Source: Bacteroidota bacterium (GTDB lineage: Bacteria; Bacteroidota; Bacteroidia; Chitinophagales; Chitinophagaceae). From it: 64,000 nt of DNA. The DNA lies in contig JAEYWX010000010.1 in the NCBI GenBank assembly GCA_023428755.1, positions 1-64,000 of the forward strand, in the 5' to 3' direction. The position numbers and the translations under genes are program-made. Below, piece after piece: positions 1 to 8,200 of this stretch. Position 1 is the first letter of the stretch; every line of letters starts with the position of its first letter. The notes beneath the pieces were generated by a model. It saw nothing but the letters and a program-made list of their open reading frames with translations, was not told where the DNA came from and ran no database searches.

Positions 1-1
1 C

Positions 2-473
2 TGTACAGCAGTTCAGGCTATTTACAAATTCATCAAAAGAACAAAGATTGAAACATTAAGCAATAAATGAACAGCGGATCCGGCTGCTTTGCTTCATTTC
101 CAGCACTGCGCAAAGCTGCCGTCGTTACATGCTATCTTTTGACAACAACCTGTACGATGGTATTTTTTGTTACGGCTTACTTTATTTACTCAACAAAGCA
201 GAACGCCAGAAACTGATCCGGGATTGTTACAACCAGCTGGCCGAAAACGGGATTATGGTGTTTACAGCCATCACCAAACAGGCGCAAACATACAAACAGG
301 GAACATTCATTGAAAAAGACCGGTATGCAATGTTTGGCGGCGTAACCATTTTCTTTTACGACAACGAAACCATCAACGAAGAGTTTGGCAACGCCGGGTT
401 GTATGACGTTTCGGAAGTAACAGAGAATTATCCGTTTTACCTGATCAAGTGCAGAAAGAACAAAATGAACTAA
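2..473 (+). pseudogene. class I SAM-dependent methyltransferase, apparently interrupted
   Basis: The segment from ATG 129 to the stop at 473 encodes 114 residues that look like the C-terminal half of a TehB-like class I methyltransferase: a motif IV-like LYDGIFCYGLLYLL, a helix with two basic positions, and a motif VI-like GIMVFTAIT followed by the terminal strands. The glycine-rich SAM-binding motif I is absent. A methyltransferase-like stretch (AVQAIYKFIKRTKIETL) is read in a different frame from base 2 and stops at 68-70. Between the two lies an imperfect hairpin (81-121). The simplest reading is a gene broken by a short insertion that shifted the frame. The N-terminus lies outside the window, so an independent short gene starting at 129 cannot be excluded. 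Confidence 0.5.
81..121. repeat. REP-like imperfect hairpin in the methyltransferase remnant
   Basis: Bases 81-92 pair with 110-121 (CGGCTGCTTTGC against GCAAAGCTGCCG) in 11 of 12 positions, around a 17-base loop. It lies exactly where the methyltransferase reading frame changes. Confidence 0.45.
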
Positions 474-495
474 TGAATGAAAAATCTCTGCCTTT

Positions 496-513
496 GTTGG
501 TCGCCTGACCAAC
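496..513. repeat. short perfect inverted repeat
   Basis: A seven-base stem (GTTGGTC/GACCAAC) encloses the loop GCCT. It follows the methyltransferase remnant and lacks a T-tract, so it resembles a REP-type hairpin more than an intrinsic terminator. Confidence 0.5.
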
Positions 514-545
514 ATGAGACTCATCATCCCTGCCAACAAATGAGT

Positions 546-553
546 TAGCTTTG
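546..553 (+). promoter_or_regulatory. Bacteroidota -7 box (TAGCTTTG)
   Basis: A perfect match to TAnnTTTG, 23 bases before ATG 577. No TTTG -33 element is visible at the expected distance. Confidence 0.45.
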
Positions 554-576
554 CAACATACTTGAAACAAAACTAT

Positions 577-1161
577 ATGGATCGTTTCTTACGGATCAGT
601 TTTAGTTTTTTCTTCGCTGCATTTTGTTGTTCGTTTGTTGCTGCGCAGGAGAAATATGAAAAAGAAAGCCGCATCAAACAGCAGGATGTACCGGCAGCAG
701 CTTTGCGTTTTGTTGAATCGCTGCAACCGGGTGCAAAAGTAAAATGGTATATGGAAGAAGGACTTGAGCGCAAAAGCATTGAAGCCAAATACAAAAAACA
801 AAAACAGCAATTCAGTATTGAGTTCGATACAAGCGGCAATGTGGAAGATGTAGAAATTGAAGTACGGTTTGCAGCATTATCCACCGCTTTACAAACCAAG
901 ATCAACAGTTATCTGCAACAGGCATGTGCATCATACAAAATCATGAAAGTACAAACACAGTATTCGGGTTCAGCTGCTGTTTTGTTTGAGAAACTTACAA
1001 CCACACAACAGCCTTCCGGTTTGGTACGCAGGTATGAACTGGTTGTAAAATGCAAAACCGGCAACAAAGTTGAATTGATGGAATACCTCTTCAGCGATGA
1101 AGGTGTTATGCTTTCCCAATCAACCGTCATTTTTAAAAACAGCAGTCACCTTGAATATTAA
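577..1161 (+). CDS. small exported protein, PepSY-like
   Basis: This encodes about 194 residues. A TTG at 562 is also in frame, but ATG 577 gives a clean signal peptide (Met-Asp-Arg, hydrophobic FSFFFAAFCCSFVAA, cleavage near AQ). The mature part has two similar blocks: LQPGAKVKWYMEEG followed by a strand-rich IEFDTSGNVEDVEIEV, then a second helix and strands. This pattern recalls the periplasmic PepSY-like proteins of Bacteroidota, but no catalytic motif is visible. The stop overlaps the probable TTG start of the next gene by 11 bases, so the two are probably translated together. Function unknown. Confidence 0.75.
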   Translation: MDRFLRISFSFFFAAFCCSFVAAQEKYEKESRIKQQDVPAAALRFVESLQPGAKVKWYMEEGLERKSIEAKYKKQKQQFSIEFDTSGNVEDVEIEVRFAALSTALQTKINSYLQQACASYKIMKVQTQYSGSAAVLFEKLTTTQQPSGLVRRYELVVKCKTGNKVELMEYLFSDEGVMLSQSTVIFKNSSHLEY

Positions 1162-1846
1162 ACACACAACGTTTGCTGTTTGGATCGTGTACCTGTTGTG
1201 TGCAGTTGAGCTAAAGGCACAAAGCGTCTATCAGTTTGGTGCATTACCATCAGTGAATTTAAACAACAAGTTGAAAAATAACTGGTCGCTCAATTCAAAA
1301 ATAGAATCACGCCAGTTGCTGCAGGCCGGTGAATTTGGCGGACCTGTTGTTGAAAAATACAATTACCTGTTAACGGATGTATCGCTCATTGCTGCAAAAA
1401 AGGTTGGTTTAAATTCGAGGATCGCCGGCGGTTACCTTGCAAGGTTTGATCAGGGAGAAGTGATCCACCGGTTCATCCAGCAATACATTATTGTGCAACG
1501 CATGGCGGGCCTCCGGTTAGCCCATCGTTTTTTAACCGATCAAACATTTTCAAACAACGAAGCACCTGATTTCAGAGTACGGTATCGTATCACTTCCGAA
1601 ATTCCGCTGAATGGAGAATCAGTTGATCCCGGTGAGTTTTACCTGAAACTCAACAACGAATATGTCAACAGTTTCCAGGGCGGAATTTATGATCTGGAAA
1701 TACGGCTGGTGCCGTTACTAGGCTATGATTTGAGTGCCAACAAACTTGAATTTGGGCTTGATTACCGAATGAATTCTTTCCTCCAAACATCTGCCCAACA
1801 TAATTTCTGGATGAGCCTCAACTGGTTTATTGATATTGGAGATTAA
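1151..1846 (+). CDS. DUF2490 family outer-membrane-type protein
   Basis: TTG 1151 is the preferred start. It gives a signal peptide (NIKHTTFAVWIVYLLCAVELKAQ), whereas the in-frame ATG at 1097 would add 18 residues deep inside the upstream gene and spoil it. The mature 205 or so residues alternate short amphipathic strands and end in aromatic strands (FGLDYRMNSF, FWMSLNWFID), as in DUF2490 proteins, which are predicted small beta-barrels. The opening pattern WSLNSKIESRQLL is typical of the family. Its role is not established. The 11-base overlap with the preceding exported protein suggests they are partners in one operon. Confidence 0.75.
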   Translation: MNIKHTTFAVWIVYLLCAVELKAQSVYQFGALPSVNLNNKLKNNWSLNSKIESRQLLQAGEFGGPVVEKYNYLLTDVSLIAAKKVGLNSRIAGGYLARFDQGEVIHRFIQQYIIVQRMAGLRLAHRFLTDQTFSNNEAPDFRVRYRITSEIPLNGESVDPGEFYLKLNNEYVNSFQGGIYDLEIRLVPLLGYDLSANKLEFGLDYRMNSFLQTSAQHNFWMSLNWFIDIGD

Positions 1847-1991
1847 CTGCTTTGTATTGAAACTGTATAACAAGGTTTATCGTTTACTGTTTACAGGCAA
1901 TACTTACAACTAAAATAGAAAACAACTAAATTGTAGCAGCATCGCTGAAAAAAATATTACCTGTTTCCACCAATAAAAACCAATCACTGCA

Positions 1992-3122
1992 ATGATACCC
2001 AGTTCGGCATTTGCTGATTCAAAAAAACATTTTCTGATTCTTGATGCACTGCGTGGTGTAGCAGCCATCGTGGTAGTATTGTTTCATGTGCTGGAAGTTT
2101 ATGCAGGCGGCGACCATGTGAAGCAGTTGGTCAACCACGGTTACCTGGCTGTTGATTTTTTCTTTATGCTTTCCGGTTATGTGATGGCGCATGCCTACGA
2201 CGACCGCTGGGATAAAATGACGATCAAAGATTTTTTTAAGCGACGGTTTATTCGCCTGCATCCCATGATCATTCTGGGAATGACGATCGGTGCAATGTGT
2301 TTTTATTTTGGCGAGTCGGCCTACTTTCCAAAAATTGCTGATACATCGCTGTGGCAATTGTTATTGATCCTACTGATCGGTTACACCTTACTTCCTGTGC
2401 CCACTTCCATGGACATCAGGGGCTGGAATGAAATGCATCCGCTCAATGGCCCGGCATGGTCGTTGTTTCTTGAATACATCGCCAACATATTACACGCATT
2501 AATCTTACGAAGATTATCAAAATTTGTTTTAGCAATTCTTGTAACAATGGCCGCACTGGCATTGATCCATTTAGCTGTTACCAGTGTAAACGGTGATATT
2601 ATTGGCGGATGGTCGCTTGAACCCGAACAATTACGAATCGGATTTACAAGATTATTGTTTCCGTATATGGCGGGTATGTTATTGCGCAGATCCATCCGGG
2701 TGATGGAGGGCAAGAAAACATTTTTTATAAGCAGTATTTTACTGATCATTGTATTGAGCTTTCCACGCATCGGCGGTTACGAAAAAGTATGGATGAATGG
2801 CCTGTACGATTCACTTGTGGTGATCCTTGTGTTTCCGGTGATCGTTTATTTAGGTGCAATTGGAACTGTGAACAGCAGTGTGAGTAAAAAGCTGTGTACA
2901 TTTTTAGGTGATATTTCCTATCCACTTTATATCATTCATTTTCCGTTTACCTATGTTTTTTATGCATGGGTTACAGAAAATAAAATACCGATGCAGCAAG
3001 GTGTGCTTGTGGGTTCTGTTCTTCTTGCAGGTACTGTTGCAGTATCGTATGCTGCATTGAAGTTGTATGATGAACCGATCAGAAAGTGGCTGGCGAAACG
3101 GTTGATCCGTTCAGCAAAATAA
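1992..3122 (+). CDS. acyltransferase 3 family membrane protein (OafA/NodX type)
   Basis: This is an integral membrane O-acyltransferase of 376 residues, the usual family length. The N-terminal LDALRG (17-22) with His32, and the segment AVDFFFMLSGYV (about 53-64), are the hallmark elements of acyltransferase family 3. About ten hydrophobic helices follow, and the C-terminus is basic and cytoplasmic (RKWLAKRLIR). Such enzymes move acetyl or other acyl groups onto surface polysaccharides, lipid A or exported glycans. The neighbours do not identify the acceptor. The gene stands alone, with a strong terminator 39 bases downstream. Confidence 0.88.
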   Translation: MIPSSAFADSKKHFLILDALRGVAAIVVVLFHVLEVYAGGDHVKQLVNHGYLAVDFFFMLSGYVMAHAYDDRWDKMTIKDFFKRRFIRLHPMIILGMTIGAMCFYFGESAYFPKIADTSLWQLLLILLIGYTLLPVPTSMDIRGWNEMHPLNGPAWSLFLEYIANILHALILRRLSKFVLAILVTMAALALIHLAVTSVNGDIIGGWSLEPEQLRIGFTRLLFPYMAGMLLRRSIRVMEGKKTFFISSILLIIVLSFPRIGGYEKVWMNGLYDSLVVILVFPVIVYLGAIGTVNSSVSKKLCTFLGDISYPLYIIHFPFTYVFYAWVTENKIPMQQGVLVGSVLLAGTVAVSYAALKLYDEPIRKWLAKRLIRSAK

Positions 3123-3160
3123 TGGACAGCTGGTGGTGAAATTGAAATAAGCAGCATAAG

Positions 3161-3190
3161 AAAATCCCGCAGCAATTGCTGCGGGATTTT
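3161..3190. terminator. perfect 15-bp palindromic bidirectional terminator
   Basis: AAAATCCCGCAGCAA is followed directly by its exact complement, giving A- and T-tracts on both sides. It serves the acyltransferase on the plus strand and could stop icd transcription on the minus strand. Confidence 0.9.
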
Positions 3191-3222
3191 TATTTTAAAG
3201 CTTTGACTTTGATAATGCTCAC

Positions 3223-3291
3223 ATTTCGATTTCGCTCACACTTCGACTTCGCTCAGTGCTTCGCAAAAACCCTTCGACTCCGCTCAGGGTT
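3223..3291. repeat. three tandem TTCGAnTnCGCTCA repeat units
   Basis: The core TTCGA(T/C)T(T/C)CGCTCA occurs three times in 69 bases. In the second unit (3239-3258) the flanks are CACT...AGTG. In the third (3268-3291) they are AACCCT...AGGGTT. The loop stays constant while both stem arms change together, which argues for selection on a hairpin. CCTTCGACTCCGCTCAGG-like units are a familiar interspersed repeat in Bacteroidota genomes. Confidence 0.75.
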
Positions 3292-3312
3292 ACGTCTCCG
3301 TAGGAAACTTAC

Positions 3313-4545
3313 TTATCCAAGCTTTGCTTTCAGGTTGGCATCAATTGCATCCAGGAATTCTTCGGTATACAAATAATGTTCACCATGATTTACTTTGTTA
3401 CCGTGGATACAAACCGCTAAGTCTTTCGTCATCTTACCACTTTCTACTGTTTCAATACAAACAGCTTCGAGTGCGTTGGCGAAATCGATCAAGGGTTGGT
3501 TGCCATCTAACTTTCCACGGAAAGCTAATCCACGTGTCCATGCAAAAATGGATGCAATGGGATTGGTAGAAGTTGGACGACCTTTCTGATGTTCCCGGTA
3601 GTGACGTGTTACAGTACCATGTGCTGCTTCTGCTTCCATGGTTTTACCATCAGGTGTAACCAATACAGAAGTCATTAAACCAAGCGAACCGAAACCTTGT
3701 GCAACGGTATCGCTCTGCACATCACCATCATAGTTTTTACAAGCCCACACAAAATTGCCGTTCCACTTCAATGCACTCGCCACCATGTCATCGATCAGGC
3801 GATGTTCGTACACGATACCCGCCGCATCAAACTGTGCTTTGAATTCGTTTTGATAGATCTCTTCAAAAATATCTTTGAAACGTCCATCGTATTTTTTCAG
3901 AATGGTATTTTTTGTAGAAAGATACAAAGGCCATTTTTTGCTGAGCGCCATATTGAAACAGCTGCGTGCAAAACCCATGATGCTTTCATCAGAATTGTAC
4001 ATCGTCATGGCAACACCATCGCCTTTGAAATTGTACACTTCAAATGTTTGCGGTTCGCCACCACCTTCGGGTGTAAAGGTCATGGTTAATTTTCCTTTGC
4101 CTTTGATCACGGTATCAGTTGCACGGTACTGATCACCAAATGCATGACGGCCCACAATGATGGGTGCTGTCCAGTTGGTAACCAAACGTGGAATATTGTT
4201 GATCACGATGGGCTCACGAAATACCGTACCATCGAGAATGTTGCGGATCGTGCCGTTCGGGCTCTTCCACATTTGTTTCAGTTTGAATTCTTCTACACGT
4301 TGCTCATCGGGTGTAATGGTGGCGCACTTGATACCAACACCGTATTGCTTAATTGCATTGGCTGCATCAATGGTTACCTGGTCGTTGGTTTCGTCCCTGT
4401 ACTCTACGCCCAGATCATAATATTTAATATCCAGATCGAGATAAGGAAGAATTAATTTCTCTTTAATGAATTTCCAGATGATCCTTGTCATCTCATCACC
4501 ATCCAGTTCTACTACAGGATTGGCAACTTTAATCTTTGCAGCCAT
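3313..4545 (-). CDS. icd: NADP-dependent isocitrate dehydrogenase, homodimeric eukaryote-like type
   Basis: This enzyme decarboxylates isocitrate to 2-oxoglutarate with reduction of NADP in the TCA cycle. The 410-residue protein is the IDH1/IDH2-like form: VELDGDEMTRIIW near the N-terminus, the substrate loop KSPNGTIRNILDGTVFREPI, the metal-binding region around LIDDMVA, and the coenzyme-binding EAAHGTVTRHYREHQKG. It is complete, starting at ATG 4545. The aconitase gene that supplies its substrate lies 6 kb away. A -7 box sits about 55 bases upstream, between this gene and the TlpA-like gene, so it can be transcribed independently. Confidence 0.96.
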   Translation of the reverse strand: MAAKIKVANPVVELDGDEMTRIIWKFIKEKLILPYLDLDIKYYDLGVEYRDETNDQVTIDAANAIKQYGVGIKCATITPDEQRVEEFKLKQMWKSPNGTIRNILDGTVFREPIVINNIPRLVTNWTAPIIVGRHAFGDQYRATDTVIKGKGKLTMTFTPEGGGEPQTFEVYNFKGDGVAMTMYNSDESIMGFARSCFNMALSKKWPLYLSTKNTILKKYDGRFKDIFEEIYQNEFKAQFDAAGIVYEHRLIDDMVASALKWNGNFVWACKNYDGDVQSDTVAQGFGSLGLMTSVLVTPDGKTMEAEAAHGTVTRHYREHQKGRPTSTNPIASIFAWTRGLAFRGKLDGNQPLIDFANALEAVCIETVESGKMTKDLAVCIHGNKVNHGEHYLYTEEFLDAIDANLKAKLG

Positions 4546-4599
4546 CAGTTTAGTCGTTTAATGTTAATAATACAGAAACCTCGTTTCGTTTGAGGAGAG

Positions 4600-4607
4600 C
4601 AAATATA
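4600..4607 (-). promoter_or_regulatory. -7 box of icd (TATATTTG)
   Basis: A perfect TAnnTTTG on the minus strand, predicting a 5' leader of about 50 bases before the icd start. No clear -33 element is visible. Confidence 0.5.
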
Positions 4608-4632
4608 ACCCTGTATCATCAATTTATTTTGC

Positions 4633-5868
4633 TTAATCTGCCAGCAACGACCGGATGGTCCGAAAGAAATCTGCTTTGAACTCCGTGTGAAATGCACCTG
4701 TGCCGGGGCCATAGAATCCATGATGGATCTTTGACACATTTCCCTGTTTGTCTAAAAAGATAGTAGTAGGAAACATGCGAATAGGCGTTAGTTGCGGCAG
4801 CGTTTTTTCTGTGCGCTGCTCATCGCTTACAGTTGTGGGTGTTATCAAAACGGGATATTGTATGCCAAACCGGTTGATGAATTTTTGTATGCTTGCTTTC
4901 GACCGGTTGAAATCGGTACTGTATTCATACGCCAGTGCAATTACTTCCACACCTTTGTTTTTATACTCTTTGTAAAAACTACTGAGGAACTGGCTCTCGT
5001 CCATACAATTGGGGCACCAGCTACCCATGATCTGTATCACCACCACTTTGTTTTTAAACCGTGCATCGTTGATGGACACATTTTTTCCATTCACATCTTT
5101 GAATGTAAAATTCAATTTGCTTTCGCCGGGTTTTACTTGGGTAAGTTGTGTGGTATCCGGCAAAGCTGCGTTTTCATTTTTTACAGCACGCCAGGGTTCA
5201 GCAGGTGATGCACTGCTGTAAAACATGCCGTTTTTTATTTCATTGCCGCTGATGGTTGCTGTAAACAAATAAGCATGGCTACCATCGAAACAACTCAACA
5301 ATAAACTATCACCGTTTACAACACCTTCCAGAAAACGATAATCGCCACTCGGTGTTAAAAACGTTCCTGTTAATGCTGAACCCTTTTGTTGAAACTCCGC
5401 AATGGCAGGACGGTCGGTTCCATTCGGCCTGGTAAACGCCACCTGCCAGCGACCACTACTGTTTTCTGTTGCAGGTTTGGTTATTGCAAAGCGTTCGTTA
5501 CTGCCATACACAAACTCCACCGGAAACTCCAGCAGTTTTGCACTGCCTGCTTTGAACCATTTGCCCACCAGTTTACCATCGTTCTGTTGTTGCAGGCGAA
5601 AAAACGATTCGAAGAACGGCATTTCAATATGTACTGAATCGCCTTTTATGTTGATATCGTCCACCAACAAACGCTCTGCTGCATTGCGGATATACATCAC
5701 CTGCTTTCCATTTTTCAATTGCACTTCTGCATTAAAAATAATTGCAGCACCATCTTCCCGGATAATGGAAGCACGATACCAACCGGTACGGAGTGTTGCA
5801 GCCGCTTGTGAAAACGCTGTTGTGCTGAGCAAAAGAACGGTTATGATGGAAAGTAAAACTTGCTTCAT
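4633..5868 (-). CDS. TlpA/ResA-like thioredoxin-fold protein, exported
   Basis: This is a periplasmic thiol-disulfide protein of 411 residues. Residues 1-20 form a signal peptide (VLLSIITVLLLSTTAFSQA). Residues 25-250 form a beta-rich N-terminal part, probably two lipocalin-like or DUF4369-like repeats (TLRTGWYRASI and SGRWQVAFTRPNG open comparable blocks). From about 260 there is a TlpA-type thioredoxin domain with the active site WCPNC near 283-287 and the cis-Pro region FPTTIFLDKQGN. Such proteins in Bacteroidota reduce or oxidise exported cysteines, for example in cytochrome maturation, but no partner gene lies nearby to fix the role. Confidence 0.85.
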   Translation of the reverse strand: MKQVLLSIITVLLLSTTAFSQAAATLRTGWYRASIIREDGAAIIFNAEVQLKNGKQVMYIRNAAERLLVDDINIKGDSVHIEMPFFESFFRLQQQNDGKLVGKWFKAGSAKLLEFPVEFVYGSNERFAITKPATENSSGRWQVAFTRPNGTDRPAIAEFQQKGSALTGTFLTPSGDYRFLEGVVNGDSLLLSCFDGSHAYLFTATISGNEIKNGMFYSSASPAEPWRAVKNENAALPDTTQLTQVKPGESKLNFTFKDVNGKNVSINDARFKNKVVVIQIMGSWCPNCMDESQFLSSFYKEYKNKGVEVIALAYEYSTDFNRSKASIQKFINRFGIQYPVLITPTTVSDEQRTEKTLPQLTPIRMFPTTIFLDKQGNVSKIHHGFYGPGTGAFHTEFKADFFRTIRSLLAD

Positions 5869-5887
5869 GTAAATACCAGATTTTTCT

Positions 5888-5922
5888 AAAAAAATGAAGC
5901 TGCAAGTTACGGCCTGCAGCTT
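5888..5922 (-). terminator. terminator of the threonine dehydrogenase gene
   Basis: On the minus strand an eight-base stem (AAGCTGCA/TGCAGCTT, 5897-5922) is followed by ATTTTTTT. A second, imperfect hairpin (TAACAG...CTGTTA) lies between it and the stop codon. Confidence 0.65.
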
Positions 5923-5971
5923 TTCAGATTGTCATAACAGCGACATGCAAATGCCGCTCCTGTTAGGATTT

Positions 5972-6910
5972 TTATAAATTTTCAAACATATCTTTAGTCA
6001 TGGCAGCTAAATCAAAGTCGTGTTTCCAGCCCCAGTCTTTTCTTGCAACACTGTCATCAATGCTTTGCGGCCAGCTGTTAGCGATCTGCTGCCGGTAATC
6101 GGGTTTGTAGGTCATTTCAAAACCCGGACGATGTTTGGCCACTTCTGCTGCAATTTCTTTGGGTGAAAAACTCATCGATGAAATATTATACGAATGACGG
6201 ATCGAAATTTTATCGGCCGGTGCTTCCATCAACTCAATGGTTGCACGGATGGCATCGGGCATGTACATCATGGGCAGGTACGTATCTTCCTGCAAAAAAC
6301 ATTCGTATTTATTTTCTTCCAATGCTTCGTGAAAAATTTCTACTGCATAATCAGTGGTACCGCCGCCGGGAGCTGATTTATATGAGATCAATCCGGGATA
6401 ACGCAAACTTCTTACATCTACCCCATAGCGTTGAAAATAATAATCGCACCAAAACTCACCGGCATATTTACTGATGCCGTACACCGTTGTTGGTTCAATA
6501 ATAGTTTGTTGCGGACAGTTTTGTTTGGGTGATGTGGGACCGAACACAGCAATGGAACTGGGCCAATATACTTTGTGCAGTTTTTCTTCCCGTGCAATAT
6601 CCAATACATTCAGTAAGCCCGTCATGTTGAGGTTCCAGGCAAGGTTGGGATTTTTTTCACCAGTTGCAGAAAGGATCGCTGCCAGCAAATAGATCTGTGT
6701 AATATTTTGACGGATCACCTGTACATGCAACATCTCTTTGTTCATTACATCCAGGCTTACATACGGACCTGTACCTTCCAACAGCGGATTCTGTTCACGC
6801 AGATCAGAAGCGATCACATTTGCATTGCCATAGATCTTACGAAGCGCCAATGTAAGTTCCACACCAATTTGTCCGGAAGCGCCAATCACCAATATTTTTT
6901 CTTTTACCAT
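5972..6910 (-). CDS. L-threonine 3-dehydrogenase, SDR/epimerase-like type
   Basis: This enzyme oxidises L-threonine to 2-amino-3-ketobutyrate with NAD. ATG 6910 is chosen because it puts the Rossmann motif GASGQIG directly after MVKEKILVI; an upstream in-frame start at 7015 would add 35 unconserved residues. The 312-residue protein has the short-chain dehydrogenase pair YGISKYAGE (Tyr-x3-Lys), SSIAVFGP upstream of it, and the substrate region GLISYKSAPGGGTTDYAVEIF typical of the epimerase-like threonine dehydrogenases of Bacteroidota and animals. A general UDP-sugar epimerase is less likely because of the GGGTTDYA signature. No kbl gene adjoins it. Confidence 0.88.
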   Translation of the reverse strand: MVKEKILVIGASGQIGVELTLALRKIYGNANVIASDLREQNPLLEGTGPYVSLDVMNKEMLHVQVIRQNITQIYLLAAILSATGEKNPNLAWNLNMTGLLNVLDIAREEKLHKVYWPSSIAVFGPTSPKQNCPQQTIIEPTTVYGISKYAGEFWCDYYFQRYGVDVRSLRYPGLISYKSAPGGGTTDYAVEIFHEALEENKYECFLQEDTYLPMMYMPDAIRATIELMEAPADKISIRHSYNISSMSFSPKEIAAEVAKHRPGFEMTYKPDYRQQIANSWPQSIDDSVARKDWGWKHDFDLAAMTKDMFENL

Positions 6911-6989
6911 AGCAAGATTTGATTGAGCGTCAAAATTAGGCGGAAAACCAACTGGACGAACATTCATTCGTTTGCGCAATTCCCAGATG

Positions 6990-7058
6990 CACAATAGACA
7001 ATGGGCAATAGGCAACTGGCAAATCCTACTTCCGCCATCTTACATCAGCCATCAACCA
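6990..7058. repeat. word-like degenerate repeats in the tdh/kdsA divergent spacer
   Basis: Two low-complexity runs occur. One is built from CAATAGACAATGGGCAATAGGCAA-like words near 6991-7015. The other is built from CATCTTACATCAGCCATCAACCAT-like words near 7037-7058. They resemble other word-like runs at junctions in this window. Confidence 0.5.
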
Positions 7059-7059
7059 T

Positions 7060-7067
7060 TAACTTTG
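7060..7067 (+). promoter_or_regulatory. -7 box of kdsA (TAACTTTG), leaderless geometry
   Basis: A perfect TAnnTTTG ends only four bases before ATG 7072. If transcription starts at the usual distance, the mRNA would begin at or next to the start codon. Confidence 0.55.
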
Positions 7068-7071
7068 GCGC

Positions 7072-7890
7072 ATGGAACAATTTCTCAAAGACCTTTTCGT
7101 CAATCAATCGTACGACGAAAAAAACTTTTTCCTTATTGCCGGACCATGTGTTGTTGAAAGTGAAGAACTGGTACTGGAAGTGGGCGATAAAGTATCAACT
7201 ATCTGCAAAGAGTTGGGGATTCCGTATGTGTTTAAAGCATCGTACCGCAAAGCCAACCGTACCAGTGCCTCTTCCTTTACAGGGTTGGGTGATGATACAG
7301 GTTTGGATTTGATTGATAAAGTGAGAAAGCGTTATCAGCTTCCTGCCACTTCTGATATTCATGCGCACGAAGAAGCAGCCATGGCAGCTCCTTATTTAGA
7401 TATTCTGCAGATCCCTGCCTTTCTTTGTCGCCAAACCGATTTACTGGAAGCAGCTGCCGAAACAGGAAAAATTGTGAATGTAAAAAAAGGGCAGTTCCTC
7501 AGCGGTCCTTCGATGAAGTTTGCAGTAGAAAAAATTAAAAAAGCAGGCAACAATCAAGTAATGCTCACCGAACGTGGTAACACATTTGGTTATACCGACC
7601 TGGTGGTTGATTACCGCAATATTACGTGGATGAAAGAATTGAATGTACCGGTGATCATGGATTGTACACATTCCCTGCAACAGCCCAACCAAACAACCGG
7701 TGTTACAGGTGGTAATCCACAATTGATCGGTACAATTGCAAAAGCAGCTATTGCAACCGGTGTGGACGGGCTATTTATTGAAACACATCCCAACCCCGCC
7801 GTTGCAAAAAGTGATGGTGCCAACATGCTGCAGTTGGATAAACTGAAAGGATTGCTTGAGCAATTGGTAAAACTTCGCAAAGCGATTTGA
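7072..7890 (+). CDS. kdsA: 3-deoxy-8-phosphooctulonate synthase (KDO-8-P synthase)
   Basis: This enzyme condenses arabinose 5-phosphate with phosphoenolpyruvate to make KDO-8-phosphate for the lipopolysaccharide core. The 272-residue protein shows IAGPCVVES at 22-30, the substrate motifs FKASYRKANRTS and LCRQTDLL, DCTHS, and FIETHPNP. Cys26 in IAGPC, the His of DCTHS, the Glu of FIETHP and the Asp of SDGANM match the four ligands of the metal-dependent class; the metal-free class carries Asn at the Cys position. A clear terminator lies 32 bases after the stop. The other KDO genes are not in the window. Confidence 0.95.
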   Translation: MEQFLKDLFVNQSYDEKNFFLIAGPCVVESEELVLEVGDKVSTICKELGIPYVFKASYRKANRTSASSFTGLGDDTGLDLIDKVRKRYQLPATSDIHAHEEAAMAAPYLDILQIPAFLCRQTDLLEAAAETGKIVNVKKGQFLSGPSMKFAVEKIKKAGNNQVMLTERGNTFGYTDLVVDYRNITWMKELNVPVIMDCTHSLQQPNQTTGVTGGNPQLIGTIAKAAIATGVDGLFIETHPNPAVAKSDGANMLQLDKLKGLLEQLVKLRKAI

Positions 7891-7921
7891 CAGCTTACTC
7901 GTTAGTTGCTATAAAAAAGTC

Positions 7922-7949
7922 GAGGCTCTTATGCAAGAGCCTCTTTTTT
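7922..7949 (+). terminator. kdsA intrinsic terminator
   Basis: A perfect nine-base stem (GAGGCTCTT/AAGAGCCTC) with loop ATGC is followed by six T residues. Confidence 0.93.
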
Positions 7950-8200
7950 GTGGGGGATGGATAAACTGCGTCTTCATCAGGATGCAACGACAAAGGTTTC
8001 ATGCAATACAAACGCATTACATGAATGGTCAGGAATAATTCATATGCAACTATGAAATGCTTTACAGTGTGTGGGGATTGGGGGCTCAGAGGATGCAAGA
8101 ATTAAAAACGAACCGGATGTTGTAACAGGAGGTTAGAAGCTTTCGCTTGTGATAATATTTAAATGTAAGAAGAAAAAAGATAATAAATCAAAAGAAGTTT
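7950..8200. other. intergenic remainder between kdsA and the AraC gene
   Basis: The gene-free stretch 7891-8200 holds the kdsA terminator. Beyond that I see no convincing promoter, RNA or small gene, only an AT-rich tail next to the stop of the AraC-type gene. Confidence 0.5.

Noticed and set aside
186..539. 117-codon minus-strand open frame
   Set aside because: It is the shadow of the methyltransferase remnant, with cysteine-rich, unstructured composition.
1097..1150. Upstream ATG start for the DUF2490 gene
   Set aside because: It lies well inside the preceding gene and adds residues that destroy the signal peptide; TTG 1151 gives a clean one.
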